64,000 nucleotides of DNA, taken from assembly GCA_030141605.1 (NCBI GenBank), contig JAQGDQ010002368.1, forward strand, positions 930,001 through 994,000. Reading direction: 5' to 3'. The notes under the pieces are model-generated. The model searched no databases. It worked only from the letters and a program-made list of their open reading frames with translations, and was not told the DNA's origin. Every line of letters starts with the position of its first letter. Position 1 is the first letter of the stretch. Below are positions 1 to 11,748 of this stretch, one piece after another. The position numbers and the translations under genes were made by a program. Source of the DNA: Tubiluchus corallicola (Eukaryota > Priapulida > Priapulimorpha > Priapulimorphida > Tubiluchidae).

Positions 1-3000
1 ATTAGACCATCTTCGGATTTGCTTGGATACTTGAGAAATAAAGCCAACTGCGTTGTGCCCAAAACTGTACCCAAAAAGTTTGGAACCTTCAACAGTATAG
101 AAAAATATGCTATATGTGCCCACCTATATAGAGTTTGACAAACAATTGTAAAAATAATAAAAAAACAGCAACTGTTTAACGTGTTTACAAAGACTACCCT
201 AAAAGCATGTTATAATAATATTTGTTTATGACTAGGACGACTACGATTCTAATTACGGTTTTAAAAAGGCAGAAACCATAACTTTCAGTAAGAGCTCTTT
301 GACTCAATTTACTTTAAACGTAGTTTTATTGTAATATGACAGAGATTACCCTGTGGCTTGCACAAAGCAGTTTTACAATTGATAAAGCTGCTTGCCAATG
401 GAACGTAACACTCAGAAGAGTGCAAACAATAACTGAACAGTCTGCTAGCTATGTAAACTAATACAATGGTTAGAAGTGCTTAGTAAGAAATATAAATTTC
501 TGTACAAGTTTAAATACTTGCATATTAGTAGTTATATTTAAGTGTTGATTACCACGAAAAAGCAGATAAACGTGTTCATTTGTTGGCTGCATATGAATTT
601 TAATATTGTATGGAATTAACTAAGTACACAGTTTGTTTAGTAAGATATCTCGAGCCTGGCGATATAAAGGGCAGCCAGTTAGAAAACAACTAATGGTTTC
701 AAAAGAGGCACCACATCTACATGTAGGTAAAACAAGGGTTCCATCATTGGCTCAGGTCAAAGCTTACTTGAGAATAGTCAACCAGTATTCGCGTATGATG
801 AACAGCTAGTTAGAAAACAAATAATGGTTTCAAAAGAGGCACCACATCTACATGTAGGTAAAACAAGGGTTCCATCATTGGCTCAGGTCAAAGCTTACTT
901 GAGAATAGTCAACCAGTATTCGCGTATGATGAACAGCTAGTTTATGGTCACCACAAAAGTAATAATTGAGGCGTCTGTTGAAACTCAAGTGTTTTTTAAT
1001 GTAATTTAAAATACGATAAAGACGCACTATTACAAATATAGAGAGGAAGAATATTCCATGAATTTACAACAGAAACAAAAAACAAATTAGCAAACGAAGA
1101 CAAATGATGATTAAAGTTTCTAAAATCATCGCCATTGCGTACTGGATATGGTGTGACATAATTGACTTTTGGTGGCAATATATCACACAAATATCATGGA
1201 ACTAACCGATTGATAAGTTTGTACAGAAACATAAACTGCATGGATTAGGTTAAGACTTGCTACACAGATTGACTTTACTGGATCCAAACATTCTGTCAGC
1301 ACAAGTATGAGACGCATTTAACTGAATATTTTCAAGGAGAGCCATAAGGCCACTACTACAACAATTTGTCTAAATTTCTGACGTGGACTACAACAAAATA
1401 AGCAAAAGCAAGAAAGACCCATATATAAACTTTTATGAAAATACATTCTGATTGTGAAGTTTCAGAAAGTATAAATGTAACACCAAATACAAGTCACAGT
1501 CCAAATACCAAAAATAGCAGACTGCCATTAAAATACAATTTACCAAAATGATTTTTCCTCAAGACTGCATTTAAATGTTTAGACTCTGTTTACTTTATCA
1601 AGATGAAAAACATGACCACTGGCAAAATGTCAATTAGATATTACAACTTTCTTTGTATATGCGTAAAAGTACAGGCATACAAACCATGCTCGACCCTCTC
1701 TTTTAAGTTGAGTCGAGTTAATTTTTTTTAAATTTCACGTAAAAACTGATTGTGCCAGAGAAAATTTCTGAAGTTTTTTGTTTGTCCATGCTTACTTGTA
1801 GCACATCATGTGGCAGTTGCCACGTTGCATATCTGCATTTTTACTTTAAATTTGGTACAGATGTAAACATACCTGTACAAAGTAATCCTCTATCAACCAA
1901 CCATATATCCACCATTCTAGAGAAACCAGAAATGTGACAAGTGACAAATAAAATGACATACATTCCGTACTTTTTGAGCGAATAACTTTACCCTGCAAAC
2001 ATAAATCATACAATTAATATTAATTGTCTAAAACCATTGCATGCAAACAATTTGCCCATGAACTCAAAATATAACAATGTATATGTTAGCATAGTATTAG
2101 AAGTGAGGTGCACTGCCTAAAAGCATGGTGCTGTTACTAGGAAGTAGCAATCATTAGTTAACAATAGAACCAAGGCTGGCCTTGATATTGGTCTTGCTAT
2201 AAACATTCAATTGAGTAGACCCAGCCACTGAATTTTGTATTCTAGCTTGCAGACTTGCAGTGTACAGTACTGCATTCCAACTCTTCTTGATTAATGCATA
2301 GCATTAAGCACACTCAACTACAGGTGCTCTTTGTAAACTAAGAATCCAAAATTCTGAATACAACATGAAAACACAGTTCGATATTTGGTTAAAGGTGAAT
2401 TAGTTCATAAACCAAGCAAAATGCTTTCAAATAGAGCATACACGGAAAATCAACAATTCACAGTTTCACAATGCATGTATAAATGACATGCTACCGAGAG
2501 CAGGAAACTTACTCAATGACAGAGTCTAATAATGGAGCTGATATTGGTTGGACCCTAACCTAGTTCATTGTCAAAAAAGATATTTCTCTGGGACAAAAGA
2601 GAGCACCAGCTAAAGTGCTTAAACATATTTGGAAGGGTAGCTCCTGACCATCCCTCAATAAAAATGTGCAGCAACCATGCAAATTTTCCTACAAGCTGAG
2701 CACTTGCATCAACGCTTTAGTAAACTTGGCAATGCAGTCAATTTTTTGTACATTTATCATAAAAGCCCGCCATGTAACTTTCACAACCTTAGTTACAAAA
2801 TAGCTACAACAACAGTAAATTTAATTTCAATGTAAATTCTGACAAATTTACTGAAAAAGCTTGCAGTGCTTGCTGTCAAAATATGGTATTTGTGATCTGA
2901 CTTGAAATAAGAGTTTAACTCACAGAGTTAAATTTTTATTAAAGTAAAAGCGTTTTCTTCAGCTATGATCTACTCTTATTTATATGATATTTTAATTGCA

Positions 3001-6000
3001 AAGCTTTTTCTTTGACCAAATATTAATTAAAATACCATAAGCACGTCTCATGAATTGAAAATTATATTTTTTTCTCATAAATTTTTGCACTCAATAGTAG
3101 ATTAGTTTGTTAACATGAAAACACAAACACCGATACACTGTTATTACCTGAATGTTGCACATTAGGAGCTGGGCAGACAATTATCAAATTTTTATTGATA
3201 AAAAATAAATCTACCAAGCTACTGCCAACAGATAAATAAGTTCTTAAACTAACTCAGAAAATCAACAATCACAGCTACACAGTTCAACTGCTTAGATTTA
3301 TACTCTTGTTGATACTTACCATAGACACCAAAGGAGATCCAAAAAAAATAACGCCCATCAAACAACAGGCTATTCCAAGCCTATTTAATGCTGTATAGTA
3401 ATCATTCGCAACATACTTCGTATAGATGAGCAAGGGAAAAACAACACCCGCTGCAACTAACAGTTGTTTTTGCATAGCAACCTGCAAAAAAACTTTGGTG
3501 AGCCACATTAATTAAAAAGTAAATACCGGGCCCTTTTTAAATGCCTTAACTAAAGCATAAAATGTTTCACAGCTGAAAATTTGTCGTCCAAACATTTAAT
3601 ATTTTTACATAACATTTTTCAGGGAAATTGGTGATGCAGGTCATAAATGCATTCATGTTACAATGGATAAAACCTCTGAGATGGTACGGAATAAACGATA
3701 CACCTGGCATGCAAAACCAGTACACAAAATTCATTGTCTTGGACAAGTGTATATATAAAGTACTTTGCAGCCACGCAAACCTGTTATAGGTAAACCATCT
3801 TGGCTAAATGTTAGGTACAGTAAGTTCTCGCTTAACAACTCCCCAGTCAGCAGCATTTTGTTTTAAACATTTTGCCACCTTCTCTCATTTAATAATCAAT
3901 TTTTCAGTTTCTCGGCCTTACCTTAAGCACTGAAATTTTATTTGTTAAGGTGCCTCTTTATAAAGAAGCCACTATTTACCCAAATCACTGTGAAGATATT
4001 GCTGCTGTATGGTTACCTAGATATGCCTCGTCTGATAACATTTGGCTATACTATGTGAAAGTGTGGTGTTAATTGCTCCATTCCAAAAAAACAATGTATT
4101 TATAATATTTCTCAGCAAACTGCCATAGCTAGCATAAAATAGAAAAGAAAATTTTTAAATCCACAAAACTGGACATTATATGACCATTTGTTCAATTCTA
4201 TCTCAGATAACTCTAACCACAATTTACAAAAATGCAGACCAATCAAAATGAGCACATAAGTGTAACAATGAGTAGGACAGCCAGGAAAGCCATTAACAAA
4301 AAGTAGAACAATAAAGACAGAGAAACTGTTACTATAATACAGTATTTAGATGACCATTTACAAAGTACAATGATGTGCAGGCAACTGAAAAACTTTTCGG
4401 AAACACCTCTGAGGTAAGTCCAACATGACTTCATCATCTATACTAATATTATTATTGATTGTTAATTTCGATTTGTTGTTCTATAAACTTTCAATACTGG
4501 AATATACCTCTGGAGTATTTTAAGGTATTTCGCATTAAGACAATTTACTTTTAAAACACAGCATTTTCCTGCAATGCGTTAGTGTCCTGAATTGAGAATT
4601 TGCACATCTATCCTTTCCTCTGTTTTCTTGTTTTTTGATCATGTGCAAGAGCAAACACTTGTCTGCTTACAAAATGTCATTATTAATTGTAAGCATCACA
4701 AATTTAAACATTCTAAATTAATGTAACTGACTTACTTTAGCAGGACACATGTAGTAGTAAAATATAGTGTAACATCCTTGCAGAATGGTACCAATCAGAT
4801 TCACTAAAATGATAGTCCAATCTTCTTTCATAATTCCATACTTGAGCCATAACACAGCACTGAAAAAGAAAAAATACATCACGTTATATACATATATTTA
4901 TGGAGACGGAGCCACATTGTTTGTACATGTGTATTTATGTGAGAGAAAGAAAAGAAAGCATTATATATGATTTTTTTCCCACTTACTCTATATTACCAGT
5001 GTTTTTTGAAAAAGGTTTTCAGGTAATGACACCATTTGTTTTGTTTATGCTTGTAACTGAATATTTGATTTACGCCATATTGGATGCATTTATTCTGAGA
5101 GATTTAAAGTAAAAACATATAAAAATTGTCTATTTGTTAAGATCCCAATGTTTCTGTGCGCACAACTACCCTAGTTAATAAAATAAATAAGATAACTTGA
5201 ACTTTTGCTTAAAATTATTAAGGTTGCTAAATATTTACACGGCGTTTACTAAAGGAAATAATTTAGTTTACAGTGTACACCTAATTAGCAAACCTAATAT
5301 ACAGCTGTTTACAAATGAAAAGTTTACTTAGTTTAGTTTAGTCTTGTTTAGTTTGTTTTAGTTTATTATGTTTGCACTGTAACAGATGCGAAAATTTGCA
5401 GATGTATAAATTTCGCTACAGTAGGCCAACTTAAATTGCTGCTGGGCTCTTTGCAGGAATGTGTCAGTTTTATTAAATTATGACAGTAGGCCTTCAGTTA
5501 ATGAAATCATAAAACCTTGAATAATGCTAGTATAGTTATGAGAGCCAGTGCAAGTTTAGTTCCAGAATGAAATGAAGTAGTTAATGAAAAGTACTGCCTA
5601 TTTTTGTGCCTTATTACCCACCCAATATTGTGACAGCAGATGTTAGTATGCATATAGGTTCATGTATAGGTTGATAAATAAGGACAACAATATTATTAAT
5701 AGCATAATGCTTTACTTTCTCGTTAATTCTGTGAAATGAAGCAATAAATTTTTGTCGTCTCTGACTTACGACACGTTGCAAAAATACCACTTTACAAACA
5801 AGGCTTTAAAAGCCAATTTACATAGATTTAGCATGCACTTTTTTCTGCTTTTCAGTACTTTTGCTGAGACATGAATATAAAAAAGCAAATAGTGATTTCT
5901 TTGCCAAGAAGTTAACTATCAAAAAGCATTTATGCAAACTAAAAGTGAAAGTTTTCTGTTTAAAATAACTCTTAAAGAGGAAAATTTATCATTTTTACTA

Positions 6001-6913
6001 TTTTAAGAAGAAATTACCTACAACTATTACTCTGAAATTACATTTTGCTACCATTCATTAATTACCAACTCAATAGCGCTATACAAAATGATACAATGTG
6101 CTTTCGACTGCATAGCTGTGTCTCTAACAGTCTGTGTGCTGTGCAACATTGCCATTTAACTTCGCCTAACTCTATAATCAAATATCGTAGGAAGTTGGCC
6201 TTTCTTACCAAAATGTGCTGAATTTTCAGCACAGTTTACTGATATACAGTACTTTGTTCAGTAAGAAGATCTACATGGAAAAATCGAGCATCCAGGTAGG
6301 CCAGTCCACACAGAATAGGTACTAAACAGATTGGCAGCTTATTGCGATTGCACCAGCCCTCAACAGTTACACAATCAGAAAATTGCGTGGCTTGCTTGGA
6401 AAAACGGTTAATGCACAGTAAGATCATCTAATTACTTACTGAATGATTTAATTATTTTACCAAATTGATCAAAAGTATTGTTTCAGAACATATTCCTTGA
6501 ACTTACCTGAAAAAAATAATGAGGCTGAGCCTTTATATCATAACTGGAAAAACTGGTACAACACAGTAACTAACACTGCATACATCATTCGCTGACTCAA
6601 AATGAAAATACTAAACTTAACATATTTTACCTTGAAGTAGCCGTAATGAATGGAAGAGGAGATATATCACCAGTAGATCCAATTCTCCAGATCTTTTTAC
6701 AAGTTGGTCTAAAAGCAAAAATAAAGGTTTGGTTGACTGCTTTGTTAGCTAACAGCAATAACATTTAATCAGCTACAAAGCATTGCGAAATCTACCTCAT
6801 ATAATACTCTCGTAAATTTTCTTTTATCTAGTAGCTTACATTCCAGTCAGAGCTAGACAAACAGTCGTTATAGTTGCCAGAAAACCAACTGAGTCTGTCA
6901 GTGTGAGAGTCAT
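1..6913 (-). CDS. SLC50A1: SWEET-family sugar transporter (SLC50A1-like), 3' end off window
   Basis: Six exons on the minus strand: 6840-6913, 6631-6708, 4736-4859, 3320-3481, 1873-1992 and 1-86 (continues off the left edge). All joins are GT-AG and keep one open frame of 214 residues, close to the ~220 usual for animal SWEETs. The first MtN3/PQ-loop repeat carries GIPTCKKIWRIGSTGDISPL, then LWLKYG and DWTIILVN. The second repeat carries GSPLVSM, VIRSKSTE, WWIYGWLIEDYF and VPNFLG. SWEETs are seven-helix membrane proteins (two three-helix bundles plus a linker helix) that let sugars, mainly glucose, move down their gradient across plasma or Golgi membranes. The start is the first Met before the hydrophobic helix FLATITTVCLALTG, preceded by AGGAGAA. 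Introns are about 0.13 to 1.85 kb; the largest ones hold a 131 bp duplication and a retroelement relic, and I saw nothing else structured in them. The last few codons and the stop are missing. Confidence 0.93.
678..942. repeat. 131 bp tandem duplication in last SWEET intron
   Basis: Two head-to-tail copies with period 131. For example TAATGGTTTCAAAAGAGGCA starts at 691 and again at 822, and both copies end in GATGAACAGCTAG. Only a couple of bases differ between the copies, so the duplication is recent. It lies wholly within the intron between the SWEET exons at 1873-1992 and 1-86 and touches no splice signal. Confidence 0.93.
996..1300 (-). mobile_element. Decayed non-LTR retrotransposon, C-terminal piece of the RT ORF
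   Basis: Read on the minus strand, the stretch gives MQFMFLYKLINRLVP, an in-frame stop, then YLCDILPPKVNYVTPYPVRN, GDDFRNF and VVNSWNILPLYICNSASLSY followed by FKLH and a stop. This matches the usual end of CR1/L2-type reverse-transcriptase ORFs (a YKLINGLVP-like block, an LRN-like block, then xxxWNxLPxxxxxxxSxxxFKxxL). No catalytic region is present. It is a dead fragment in the last SWEET intron, antisense to nothing coding and in the same orientation as the host gene. Confidence 0.72.
5322..5362. repeat. Degenerate TTTAG-type microsatellite
   Basis: Imperfect repeats of TTTAG/TTTGT inside the SWEET intron between the exons at 4736-4859 and 6631-6708. The motif is close to the TAGTT unit of the large array at 45201-45425. 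There is no sign of function. Confidence 0.7.
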
Positions 6914-7439
6914 TTCTCCTAGTCCTGTGACTGACAAATATATTCAGTTCTACATTGATTACCTGAAAATGCAAAAACAACTGTATATTAGAAAAGGAGA
7001 CAGCTAGCAGAAGTGTTATTTCCTAGATAGATAAACAAATGCACAAAAACGAAAACGAGTTACTTCAAATATAGGTAAATCAGCTAAAACACTGATTACC
7101 TTCCTCGTAAATGCCAAAACAAATGATGTTTGTCCAAAGGTTCAATTTGTCAGGCAAACAGGTTCAGTGTTATGAAGCAAGCAAATTCGATTCAAACTAT
7201 AACTCGAGGTCTTGCTGAACTCAAGTTCGTGGATAGAAAAAAAAATGACGTGAACGCCGCCCTTTTGAAATGAAGGCAAATCGAACTCTGTTAGTCTGTA
7301 CAGGTTTCATTCCAATATATTCCTATAAAGTTTCATGATGATCCGTTGTGAATTATTGCAGGCTTAGGCTTTTCTCTAAAATGATGTTATTGCTGCCATC
7401 TAGAATTCAAATTGGCAATTCAAAAATACGACTCTGTCA
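6914..7439. other. 5' flank of the SWEET gene, no feature seen
   Basis: This is the upstream side of the SWEET start codon. I could not pick out a TATA box, an untranslated exon or a repeat with confidence. The promoter and any 5' non-coding exon presumably lie here or further right. Confidence 0.4.
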
Positions 7440-7530
7440 TTTGTTGTTGAATCCATTCTAGTATACACTCATATATGCCAATGTACATTGCATGTATTTT
7501 CGCAAATAAAACTGAAATGAATTGAAATTT
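7440..7530 (+). mobile_element. 3' end of a non-LTR retrotransposon (short truncated copy)
   Basis: The segment GCCAATGTACATTG, then ATGTATTTTCGCAAATAAAA and an AAATGAATTGAAAT tail, closely matches 10399-10453, the 3' terminus of the larger retroelement inserted at 8666-10453. It is therefore a second, severely 5'-truncated copy of the same family. Such short 3' pieces are typical products of aborted target-primed reverse transcription. The 5' boundary is uncertain. Confidence 0.75.
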
Positions 7531-7838
7531 ATAATTTACCCACTTTTACAAAGCTACCCAATTGGTCTTTCGCTACCCTTTCTCCTGCACCCCCCCCCCC
7601 TTAACTCTTTCCTTTATGCTTAATTTATCCTTTTTAATCAATAACTAAAAAAATAATACTATCAATTTGTATACAGGTGTAAATGAGGAGATAAATAAAA
7701 ATGTCTATGTCTACCAACTTTTTCATTCATTAAATAAATTGAAATAATAAGAGAACATCTGCTCACATAAATAATCACAAATTCATTAGTTAAGTAGCAA
7801 ACATGTCTTTAACTAACTTTAATTGACATGTTACAGGC
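7531..7838. other. Intergenic, no gene seen
   Basis: AT-rich sequence with a run of C around 7590-7602. No coding signal or structured repeat was recognised. Confidence 0.4.
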
Positions 7839-8437
7839 TGTCGGGAGTGGAGTAGGATACAAGCCAAAGTAGGACAGTTGCCGTACATCTACGTAGGGCT
7901 AGCCTAATTAGCATGCGTCGTATGTGGCTGCACAAGTAGAACACTAGAGACAGTCACTTATTGAGTCCTTAAACCATAGTGGCAACGTCCGTTGTCCTTG
8001 TTTATTTAATAATAATAATTGAAAATGTCAACACATCATACAATTCATTATACATCTGCTGAAATAAAAGAATCTTATTCTGAGCTAGTCTAACGAGCAA
8101 TATTAAATTTGTCTTTGGGATTAATCTTTTTGAAGTGAAAATAAGCCCGTTTTTAGGCGATTCCAACATTTTTTATTTTGTCTCACTACGTGAACAATAT
8201 ATATGTTTTTGATGTTGCAAACTGGCACTTTTAATTGATGTCAGGCTGCTTGCCGATTTGGTGAAGACGATCAAGTGTATATCCACTGTATGATGCCAAA
8301 CTGACGGAAACTAACTCAACAAGCCCAATTTTTAATAAAATGAAGAAACTTTCACAGAGTCTTTAAAAATTTGACAAAATACTTGTTGACATATCCATAT
8401 CCAATGTTAAGGCTAGAAGTAGATTCATGGATCATCT

Positions 8438-8618
8438 GTAATGCCTGTTCTCTACTGGTATTAGTGTTGTATGGTACAAGAATTTTTTTCTGATTCCACT
8501 CATATTTTGTTTGAATTCATTTATTGATTTAGATGCTATAGTTTTGCTGCTTAGACCATTCCAACTGTTTACTACTCGGTTGCTAAAGTCAAAAGAGTGA
8601 AAGAAATTGCTAGTGCTC
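8438..8618 (-). mobile_element. CR1/L2-like RT ORF C-terminal relic
   Basis: The minus-strand frame reads STSNFFHSFDFSNRVVNSWN, then GLSSKTIASKSINEFKQN, ending VENRHYR and a TGA. The block FSNRVVNSWNxL...AxSxNxFK is the conserved end of CR1/L2-clade reverse-transcriptase ORFs. It lies inside TIR element copy 1 in a stretch not shared with copy 2, so it is probably an older insertion there. No catalytic motif survives. Confidence 0.7.
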
Positions 8619-8665
8619 TACATGGGATGCCCATGCACGACACTAGTTTTCCACAAATTTAGCGC

Positions 8666-10453
8666 ATGTGCTCTAACAGATCTAGAGAGGGCCTCCAAAA
8701 ATGTATTGATGAACTTTCACAGTATGCCACACAAAACCACCTAAAAATCAACTACAAAAAAGCGAAAATAGTGGCATTTGGAAAAAGGCTGCCATTATAT
8801 ACCACCTTCCAGATGAAAGCAGAAACACTAAAGAATGAAAAACATATTAAATATCTCACCAATACAGGAATACACAACAAACATGTAGAAACAGTGAGAA
8901 ACCACAGCATTGGAACTCTTTTTAAAGTAAAAGCTCTAATATTTAATAGTAATTTCCCATTGAGTTTACTAATTTTCTTATTTAAGACATTAATAGTCCC
9001 TTTTGCAATATACGGTTGCGAAATTTTGACAAATGCTTACGTAGAAAAACTAAATAAAATTAACAGCAATGACACTGAGAAACTTCTACAAATATGGAAT
9101 CAATTCCCATTCGACAATGTCCAAAATAAAGTTCACAAAATGGGTAATAGGAGTAAAGACAACAGCATGTAATATTGCCTACAAGGCTGAACTGGCTTTA
9201 TATCCTCTCCTCATCGCAGCAGCAAAAAGATCATACAAATTTGGCTTGACTGCTGCCCACAAACCTAGAAAGGCTATATTTAACACCATCTTCCCGTCTC
9301 TGAATCATACAGCTCTATTGTCGCCCACATGGCAACCTAACCCAAGCTATGCATCAGAATATGAGAATGAATCAATGACAATAGCACAGAATGTCAAAAA
9401 AACCTGAACAAAATTCTAAAAACGGGATATGAAAATATATTTTTTAGCGAAATTCATAATGGTGATAGGAAAAAGGGAGGCAGTAACAAGCTCAGATTTT
9501 ACAGGGGGTTAAAATACAAAATGGAGCCTTACCTAAACACTATTAGGGACAACAATCATAGACAAGCTATCACTAAACTCTGAGTGAGTGATCATGATTT
9601 AGAAATCGAACATGCTTGTTATACCAAAACACCTGAACAAGAACGAATATGCAATTATTGCACAACCTCCTGACCTAAAAAACATGAAATAGAAGATGAA
9701 ATACACTTTATTTATGACTGCTCACTTTTTCTTGAAAATAAAACAAATTATGAAATTAAACTTCACAGTCTAAATTTTTCTCTAGATGTGGCTGTTTAAC
9801 AGCAATGTTCAAAAGGATATAATTCCTTTTGGAGAATATATATTTAAAAACTTCTAAATAAGAAAAACAAAAAGCTAACACTGGCTACACCTTGTTGAAC
9901 CTTCTCAATGGAAACTCAACTACTCAAGAGTTGAGACTTTTTAATATCTAGTTATAATTTTGTATTGCATAATGTATAGCTGCTAATTGTTTTTAATAAT
10001 GTTTTGTTTGTTTTTTGTAGGCTTCGCTCTTAGTACAGTTTCTTTGTTTTTCATAGGTTTTCTGGTTACAGTCGATACATCTATAACATCAATGCAAGAA
10101 ACTTTTGGCAACAACTCCAGTTCCTAGGGAAGAAGAAATCAGCAGTTTGGCAGCAGACTCTAACCAAATTATTTTCAACTCTATGTTATTTTTTATAATC
10201 TTTCATTTAAAAAGCTGGTACAAATACCTACTATTTTTAAGTCATTTTTCTTTTTTCATTGCTAAATTATACAATTTTTATATAACTGTGACTTTAGTAT
10301 CAGTATGCCGTATCCTAACATTTGTCTATGAAAAAAACTTTACACACAGCCTATTATGATTTCTTCGGTTTATGTAGTATTTAACGTGTATTGCTTTTGC
10401 CAATGTACATTGTATGTATTTGTGCAAATAAAACCAGATTAAATTGAATTGAA
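8666..10453 (+). mobile_element. 5'-truncated non-LTR retrotransposon with 7 bp TSD
   Basis: The element starts directly after TTAGCGC (8659-8665) and ends with an ATTGAATTGAA-type tail just before a second TTAGCGC (10454-10460), giving a 7 bp target-site duplication. Its coding remnant begins CSNRSREGLQKCIDELSQYA. In related elements this sequence follows the YADD catalytic motif, so truncation removed the active site. The body is frameshifted: 8666-9172 is open, then 9069-9407 in another frame with KWVIGVKTTACNIAYKAELA, then pieces with ERICNYCTT and EIEDEIHFIYDC. It cannot encode an active enzyme. A shorter copy of its 3' end lies at 7440-7530. Confidence 0.85.
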
Positions 10454-10496
10454 TTAGCGCTATTTGGCCTACTAGTGGCGTACTCCGCGCTCTGCA

Positions 10497-10920
10497 TGGG
10501 CAACTCCATAATTAACGCGATACGTTGCCCTAATCGGTTTGGTTTGACTATATACTACACCGAAGATCGTTGCCATTGCTAAACTTCAGTGAGCACATGG
10601 TTTCAGATTTAATGGCGAAAAGGGACCGATTAGCCCTGATATTGTATTTCTAGTGCTTGTTGGACTAACTGGTAAGCTAGTGTTTGGTTGTTTTTTTCAG
10701 GGGTACGAGATTTCGTTTGGCGATTGCCTGTCCAATGACTACGGAGAGCGAAACTGTCAAATATTTTCGATACATAAACAATATGTGAAAATATTTTTTT
10801 TTAAATTGCATGACCTCCCTCTATCTGCGATGGTGCCACTATATACTTTCTCAGTTCTAATATCCGTCTCTGGATTATGGATAAAGTCTTAAATGTGATA
10901 ATATTTTTTTAAATTGTATG
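10497..10920. other. Spacer between two TIR elements; short near-duplicate
   Basis: No gene was recognised. The string ATATTTTTTTTTAAATTGCATG near 10790-10812 recurs as ATATTTTTTTAAATTGTATG just before the left end of TIR copy 2 at 10921. This is a small local duplication that the insertion site lies next to. Confidence 0.5.
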
Positions 10921-11675
10921 TGTTGGGAGCGGAGTAGGACACTAACCGAAGTAGGAAAATTGGTGTACATGGGCTGCCCAAGTAGGACAATAGAGACAGG
11001 TCGCGAATTGAGTCGTTAACCGTACCGGCAGCGTCCGTTGTATTTATTTATTTAATAATAATAATTGAAAACGTTAATACAAGTTGAATAATTTATTATA
11101 CATCGGACAAAATAAAATAATCTCGTTCTGAGCTAGTAGGTCGGCCAGTATTGAATTTCGCTTTGATATTAATCTTTTTGAAGTGAAATAAGCCCACTTC
11201 TTAGCCGATTCCAACATTTGCTTAAGGTATATCATTTTTTATTTTGTCCTGCTTCACAGACAGGTGATCCAAGTACTTCACTACCTCTAGGACAAGTAAT
11301 TTTTTTATTACTACTTCACTACTAAATAAAAGTTTCATTTTTAAACTTGCAATAATTATTGTTGTAATAACTGTGTGCATAGTTTCTCTCTTTAAAGCAT
11401 TAAATACTTAGTTTAATGTTATGATGAGCTAATAATAATGATGATATTATTGTAAAAAAATACATTTGTAATTGTCAAGGATTATCCATATAGTCACTAT
11501 TTTCTATAAAGTCACTTTTTTCTAAAACAAATTTAGTTTTGTGTTTTATTATGTCATAATTCTCGATTCCCGACAGAAATGCCAGTGCCCTACTTGGCTG
11601 CCCTGTTTTTCCGCAAATTTAGCACATTTATCGGAAGTGTCCTACTTCGGCTAGTGGTGTACTCCATGCCCCACA
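10921..11675. mobile_element. TIR DNA transposon, copy 2 (755 bp, non-autonomous)
   Basis: The left end is TGTTGGGAGCGGAGTAGGAC. The right end, reverse-complemented, is TGTGGGGCATGGAGTACACC. Both continue into matching ACT...CCGAAGTAGGA, giving imperfect inverted repeats of about 35 bp. GTATG flanks both sides (10916-10920 and 11676-11680), suggesting a 5 bp target-site duplication. The first ~340 bp align with copy 1 at 7839. No transposase ORF is present. The superfamily is not assigned. Confidence 0.75.
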
Positions 11676-11676
11676 G

Positions 11677-11748
11677 TATGCATTATCATTAAAATTAATT
11701 ATAAATATGATGTATGCATTATCATTAAAATTAATTATAAATATGATG
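11677..11748. repeat. 36 bp perfect tandem duplication
   Basis: The unit begins TATGCATTATCATTAAAATT and ends AAATATGATG. It occurs twice, at 11677-11712 and 11713-11748, with no mismatch seen. It starts immediately beside the right end of TIR copy 2. Confidence 0.93.

Larger units (their letters stand above)
7839..10496. mobile_element. TIR DNA transposon, copy 1, interrupted by retroelements
   Basis: The left end (TGTCGGGAGTGGAGTAGGAT at 7839) and the right end (reverse complement TGCAGAGCGCGGAGTACGCC, ending 10496) are imperfect terminal inverted repeats. The first ~350 bp (7839 to about 8190) align with copy 2 at 10921, sharing for example TTAATCTTTTTGAAGTGAAA. The block around 8615-8665 aligns with 11580-11620 of copy 2. 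No transposase is visible, so the element looks non-autonomous. Retroelement DNA at 8666-10453 and an RT relic at about 8438-8618 lie inside it. No clear target-site duplication flanks this copy. Confidence 0.72.

Noticed and set aside
7171-7215. tRNA B-box-like sequence AAATTCGATTCAAAC
   Set aside because: No matching A box or acceptor pairing was found around it. No tRNA gene was supported anywhere in the window.
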